Assembly: GCA_049600855.1 (NCBI GenBank) | Contig: JBMYQA010000060.1 | Location: 1-25,549, forward strand | DNA length: 25,549 nt | Source of the DNA: JBMYQA01 sp049600855 | Lineage (GTDB): Bacteria; Bacteroidota; Bacteroidia; Cytophagales; Flammeovirgaceae | Direction: 5' to 3' | Part shown: piece after piece, positions 22,606 to 25,549 of the stretch | Layout: each line of letters starts with the position of its first letter | Position numbering within the stretch: the first letter of the stretch is position 1 | Notes under the pieces: model-generated | What the model saw: the letters and a program-made list of their open reading frames with translations, nothing else | Told to the model about the DNA's origin: nothing | Databases searched by the model: none | Program-made: the position numbers and the translations under genes

Positions 22606-23499
22606 CTAATGAGATTGAACTTGAGGGGATAAGGCCTTTCTTAGTTTTAAATTTCCACTTGTGTAGACGTTGATAAACCCTTTGCTGTGTAAAAATTCGG
22701 GAATGGTTTGATGAGGATCAGGTTGATGATTCAACTTTTTCAGGAGTTTTGCTTCGAGGTACCTTTTGCCTTCTTTTGGGTGAAGCCAAAGGGGGAGGGG
22801 AGGCGTGAGGCTTTCTAGTTTGAAACCGAGTTTGAGGTAACTATTTCCATTTGCCCAATCCCGATTCACGTAAGTCATGATGTCATTGGGGTGACGATCT
22901 TGGATAAAGGCATGTAGGAGCTTGCTAAACCCGCCTACTACGGTCATTCCACTTTTGTTGCAGAAACGAATCAATTCCCCCGATCGGTAGTTGGCACCTT
23001 TTTGATTCATGGTACGCATGGCAGCAAATGAGGCTACAGCTAAAAGCTGATTTCCCTCAAATAAACCATACTTGAACTTAGCTTTTGTAGCACCTTCTAA
23101 ATGATTGGCTTCTAAAAACTGATGGAGTAATACTTGATCGATGCGCTGAACTCGGGTTTTGCGTGCATACACTTTTTGAGATTTTCCCAATAAGGAGGAA
23201 ATGCGCGAGTGAACAATGTCTTTTTTGTGGAGCCAAACGTCTTCCCAAAGATGTATGAGCTGAATATTTTGTTGGTTAAAGGCTTCGGTAAGCTGTTGAA
23301 ACGCTTGGGCATCAACGAATGGGTTGCGTGGAAGCGCGATAAAATGAAAGGCTAATTGGCAAGTAGGTACCAGCAAAATCGAACGTTTTTGGCTGGTTTG
23401 GCGCACTTGAGTAGGAACACCATAGGATTGAATATGGGCGATGGCATCTGCTGGAAATTGCATAGCCAAAAATAATGGGATTTTTTCATTTACACTCAC
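22606..23499 (-). CDS. Protein related to phage homing-endonuclease modules (GNAT-like C-terminal half)
   Basis: About 298 residues from GTG 23499 (MSVNEKIPLFLAM); GTG 23526 (306 residues) and ATG 23463 (285 residues) are alternatives. Numbering below uses the 306-residue form. Residues 89-115 read QLIHLWEDVWLHKKDIVHSRISSLLGK in two parts: LIHLWEDVW, then a basic IVHSRISSLLGK. This is the pattern that ends the Vsr-like nuclease domain of many phage mobile endonucleases. Residues 118-240 match the module that follows it in those proteins: a KVYARKT strand, FLEANHLEG, KYGLFEGNQLLAVASF, GELIRFCNK, TVVGGFSKLL, and a final NRDW-NG-YLKLGF block. The front 90 residues are not recognisable as an active nuclease. 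I recall similar stand-alone proteins in Cytophagales genomes. Function is unknown. It lies just after the DUF4097-like gene. Confidence 0.7.
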   Translation of the reverse strand: MSVNEKIPLFLAMQFPADAIAHIQSYGVPTQVRQTSQKRSILLVPTCQLAFHFIALPRNPFVDAQAFQQLTEAFNQQNIQLIHLWEDVWLHKKDIVHSRISSLLGKSQKVYARKTRVQRIDQVLLHQFLEANHLEGATKAKFKYGLFEGNQLLAVASFAAMRTMNQKGANYRSGELIRFCNKSGMTVVGGFSKLLHAFIQDRHPNDIMTYVNRDWANGNSYLKLGFKLESLTPPLPLWLHPKEGKRYLEAKLLKKLNHQPDPHQTIPEFLHSKGFINVYTSGNLKLRKALSPQVQSH

Positions 23500-23538
23500 T
23501 ACAACACGGCGTAGGATTGGTAACACTACGCCGCAAAA

Positions 23539-24663
23539 TCACAATAATCGTATATTGACATCTCCTCCATCTGCATAAATGGATACATGAGCTATCGCTG
23601 CTTTTTGTTTCCCAATTGCTCCTTTTTGAGTTTGTAGTTTTTCATCTTCATTGTAGGTGTTAGATTGAATCGTGGCTGAACTGGGAAGATGCGTTTTATC
23701 TTCTTTCGAAGTAATACTCCAATCGAAATAGGCTGTTGGGTGGAAATAAAAGTCAATATCGGTGGATTTGCTTTCAATGGCGATTTGACTAAACTGATCG
23801 GTAATTTCTCGAATGATTAAGTCGCCGAAGTGTAATTTTAGGCTTAAATCTTGGGTAAATTTGTCGATGTTAATTTTAGTAAATGTGCTTTTTCCAGATA
23901 CCAATTTTGCTTGACGAATGCGTAATGAACCACTTCGTGTATCTAAGCGCAATTCATTCACTGCATCAATGCTCACATCAGAGGCATGGCTATTGAGTTC
24001 TAACATATTTGCATAATTCACATCTGCTGTTCCCCCTTGAAGATTGAGCACAGCTTGCTCCACCGATTTGAGTGTCGCTTTACCGAAGTTAACATGGAGC
24101 TTGCTCATTTCTTTGAGTGACTCCACGCGTAAATTTCCATGCGATACCCTTACATTGCATTGTCCTTCGAGCTCTCCTAAAAACACATCGCCAAATTTAT
24201 TGTTGATGGAAACTTCAGCCATTTGTGGCACATAAAGTTCGTAATCAATCTGAATACGATTTTTATTAAATACCACTTTCGCTTGATCGGATATGGTATT
24301 CCAAACGTCTTGTAAAAAACCTGATTTGCGATCAAGTACCGTTTGGATATCCACATAACGATCAGAATCATCGAAATCTAAATCGACTCGTTTCAGCAGC
24401 TTTTGTACCACCTCTTCATTTTTGCCAAAGGCAGTCACGTTCACTTCTACTTTTACTGTTGGCTTTTCCCATGTATTTACGATTACTTTCCCGTACTTAT
24501 TGGTTAAGGAAACATCCACATCAGGATTTACTCGAAAGCTTTTCGAGGTCGTACGAGTAATTTTTGTCTCGTTATTCGGTTTGGCAACAGCAATAAATTG
24601 AACAGAAAGCAGTAAGGTAAAGCAATTAAGCAGCAGGTATTTGATCTGTTTCTTTAGTTTCAT
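23539..24663 (-). CDS. Exported DUF4097-like beta-helix protein
   Basis: From ATG 24663 the product has 374 residues; a TTG at 24672 would add three. The signal peptide is MKLKKQIKYLLLNCFTLLLS up to about residue 24 (FIAVAKP). The mature part repeats a strand-turn pattern of the kind VSLTNKYGKVIVNTWEK, VSINNKFGDVFLGELEG, LHVNFGKATLKS and LKLHFGDLIIRE. N(K)(Y/F)G-V turns recur about every 20-25 residues, as in DUF4097/'putative adhesin' proteins with a right-handed beta-helix. Such proteins often sit behind sigma/anti-sigma pairs in Bacteroidota, as here. The start codon lies inside the 3' end of the anti-sigma gene (38-base overlap), indicating coupled translation. It is probably periplasmic or surface-located and has no catalytic site. 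Confidence 0.8.
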   Translation of the reverse strand: MKLKKQIKYLLLNCFTLLLSVQFIAVAKPNNETKITRTTSKSFRVNPDVDVSLTNKYGKVIVNTWEKPTVKVEVNVTAFGKNEEVVQKLLKRVDLDFDDSDRYVDIQTVLDRKSGFLQDVWNTISDQAKVVFNKNRIQIDYELYVPQMAEVSINNKFGDVFLGELEGQCNVRVSHGNLRVESLKEMSKLHVNFGKATLKSVEQAVLNLQGGTADVNYANMLELNSHASDVSIDAVNELRLDTRSGSLRIRQAKLVSGKSTFTKINIDKFTQDLSLKLHFGDLIIREITDQFSQIAIESKSTDIDFYFHPTAYFDWSITSKEDKTHLPSSATIQSNTYNEDEKLQTQKGAIGKQKAAIAHVSIYADGGDVNIRLL

Positions 24664-25165
24664 CCGTTTCAATTTCTCGCAATATTTCTTCTAATAGTTG
24701 AAGCTTGATTCGGTAGTTCTGAATCATCGCTTCAATTACTTCTTCATTGTCAGCATTATCTTGCAGATCGTCTTTTAGTTCTTTGAAGGCAGAATCAAGC
24801 ATGTTTAAGTCATCGAATACCGTTCCATCCAACTCTGCTCTTTTAGCCTCCAAAACTTGCATTTTTTCATTAATCTGAGACGTATAAAATTGTTCCGTCT
24901 CCATCCATTCGGGGTTCGCATTAGCCATTGTTGACGTGTGTTTCCACTGAAAAGCTAACCAGGCAAGTCCTATCGTGAGTATGAGCATTGCCGCCACTTT
25001 CCAAGCTTTACTCGAAAACAAGGAAAGACGCTTTGCCTGTTTTTCTTGGGCAGTAATGCCTTGGTCAATATCATTCCATAACTCATCGAAACCTCCTGCC
25101 GATAGTTCAGTGGGGAGTTCAAAATCGTCTCGATGGTCGTCTACATATCTTTTTAATTCATCCAT
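24626..25165 (-). CDS. Probable anti-sigma factor
   Basis: A 179-residue protein from ATG 25165. The cytoplasmic N-terminal part (1 to about 54) starts MDELKRYVDDHRDDFELP and includes FDELWNDIDQGI, an acidic helix typical of small Bacteroidota anti-sigma factors. One membrane helix lies at about 55-71 (WKVAAMLILTIGLAWLAF). The extracytoplasmic part is mostly coiled coil, with MQVLEAKRAELDG and YRIKLQLLEEILREIE. No HxxxCxxC zinc motif is present, so it is not of the ZAS type. Assignment rests on its place 71 bases after an ECF sigma gene, on the topology and on the overlap with the DUF4097-like gene. The long external coiled coil could sense envelope state or a partner protein. Confidence 0.75.
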   Translation of the reverse strand: MDELKRYVDDHRDDFELPTELSAGGFDELWNDIDQGITAQEKQAKRLSLFSSKAWKVAAMLILTIGLAWLAFQWKHTSTMANANPEWMETEQFYTSQINEKMQVLEAKRAELDGTVFDDLNMLDSAFKELKDDLQDNADNEEVIEAMIQNYRIKLQLLEEILREIETDETKETDQIPAA

Positions 25166-25236
25166 GTTCTTCTTGTTTATGTGGTGTTGATACTTGTTTT
25201 CGTAATCGTTATCTCAACGCGTATAGTTGCTAGTTG

Positions 25237-25549
25237 TTAGTAACCCATTTCCAATAGAACCTTTCGGATTTTTTTCTTGGCTTTGCTGTATTGTGCTTTT
25301 GAGGTCGATTCTGTGATTGATAAAATCTGTGCAATTTCTTTGTGATCGTATCCTTCGAATAAATACAAATTCAGTACAATTTTGCAGCCATCGGAAATTT
25401 TATCGATCGCTTTTAAGATTTTTTTTGCTTCAAATTGCACAAATCCGCTGTGGTCTTCTTCCTGATGATCAGGAATATCAAACCCTTCTGCAATTGGATT
25501 TGCATCGATTCGTTTCTTTTTTAACGCATTAATGCAATGATTAATCACA
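25237..25549 (-). CDS. ECF sigma factor, C-terminal part (5' end outside the window)
   Basis: About 103 codons are visible and the frame runs through the window edge. The first visible residues, INHCINALKKKR, match the end of region 2 (2.4) of ECF sigma factors, so region 2.1-2.3 lies to the right. After a linker (DIPDHQEEDHSGF), region 4 is complete: AIDKISDGCKIVLNLYLFEG, then the helix-turn-helix DHKEIAQILSITESTSKAQYSKAKKKIRKVL, cited here in two pieces (DHKEIAQILSITES and KAQYSKAKKKIRKVL). A GTG near 25548 is an internal Val codon, not the start. The next two genes, an anti-sigma-like protein and a DUF4097-like protein, complete the unit. The factor probably directs its own operon and envelope genes. 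Confidence 0.9.
   Translation of the reverse strand, partial: VINHCINALKKKRIDANPIAEGFDIPDHQEEDHSGFVQFEAKKILKAIDKISDGCKIVLNLYLFEGYDHKEIAQILSITESTSKAQYSKAKKKIRKVLLEMGY

Noticed and set aside
1..25549. tRNA, rRNA, CRISPR arrays, prophage genes or intact transposases
   Set aside because: Reading both strands showed no cloverleaf with conserved tRNA positions, no regularly spaced repeats, and no recognisable transposase, integrase or phage structural gene.

Overview
The window looks like a chromosomal segment of a Bacteroidota bacterium, probably of the Cytophagales or a related order. This is inferred from AT-rich DNA, genes without Shine-Dalgarno sequences, several TAnnTTTG-type -7 promoter elements, the LpxC-FabZ fusion typical of the phylum, PD40/CRD outer-membrane proteins, and a sigma/anti-sigma/DUF4097-like cluster. 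The content is mostly housekeeping. No phage, CRISPR array, rRNA or tRNA gene was seen.

Layout. Positions 1-2006 hold the 5' end of a conserved hypothetical gene, a divergent control region with two inverted repeats, a YeeZ-like NAD(P)-binding protein, and a membrane protein with an M15-peptidase-like metal-site pattern. Positions 2383-5652 hold an 828-residue outer-membrane barrel/PD40/CRD protein, a strongly folded intergenic repeat with terminators, and a small lipocalin-like lipoprotein. Positions 5774-11206 form the lipid A cluster on the minus strand: an HD phosphohydrolase, lpxD, lpxC-fabZ, lpxA and an ABC ATPase. A good promoter precedes lpxD, and structured leaders precede lpxC and lpxA. 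Next come a geranylgeranyl-reductase-family flavoprotein (plus strand), a 197-bp non-coding element with terminal inverted repeats and a 9-bp target duplication, and a 7TMR-DISM histidine kinase. Positions 15178-20866 run on the minus strand: a lipoprotein, TadA, 3-hydroxyanthranilate dioxygenase, bioD, an unknown membrane protein, bioA and a coiled-coil lipoprotein. Positions 21039-23526 hold Sua5, a Uma2-family nuclease and a homing-endonuclease-related protein. Positions 23539-25549 hold a DUF4097-like exported protein, an anti-sigma-like protein and the C-terminal part of an ECF sigma factor.

How they work together. LpxA, LpxC and LpxD supply the first three steps of lipid A synthesis, and the FabZ half links this to fatty-acid elongation. 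BioA and BioD are the two consecutive steps that make dethiobiotin, with the unknown gene fixed between them. The sigma, anti-sigma and DUF4097-like genes look like one envelope-stress-type unit. TadA and Sua5 both modify tRNA but lie in different transcripts. The most unusual item is the 197-bp element at 12646-12842, which has the form of a MITE and contains three further hairpins.

Several starts were moved from the longest open frame to the first convincing ATG. Four genes appear to need, or may use, GTG or TTG.
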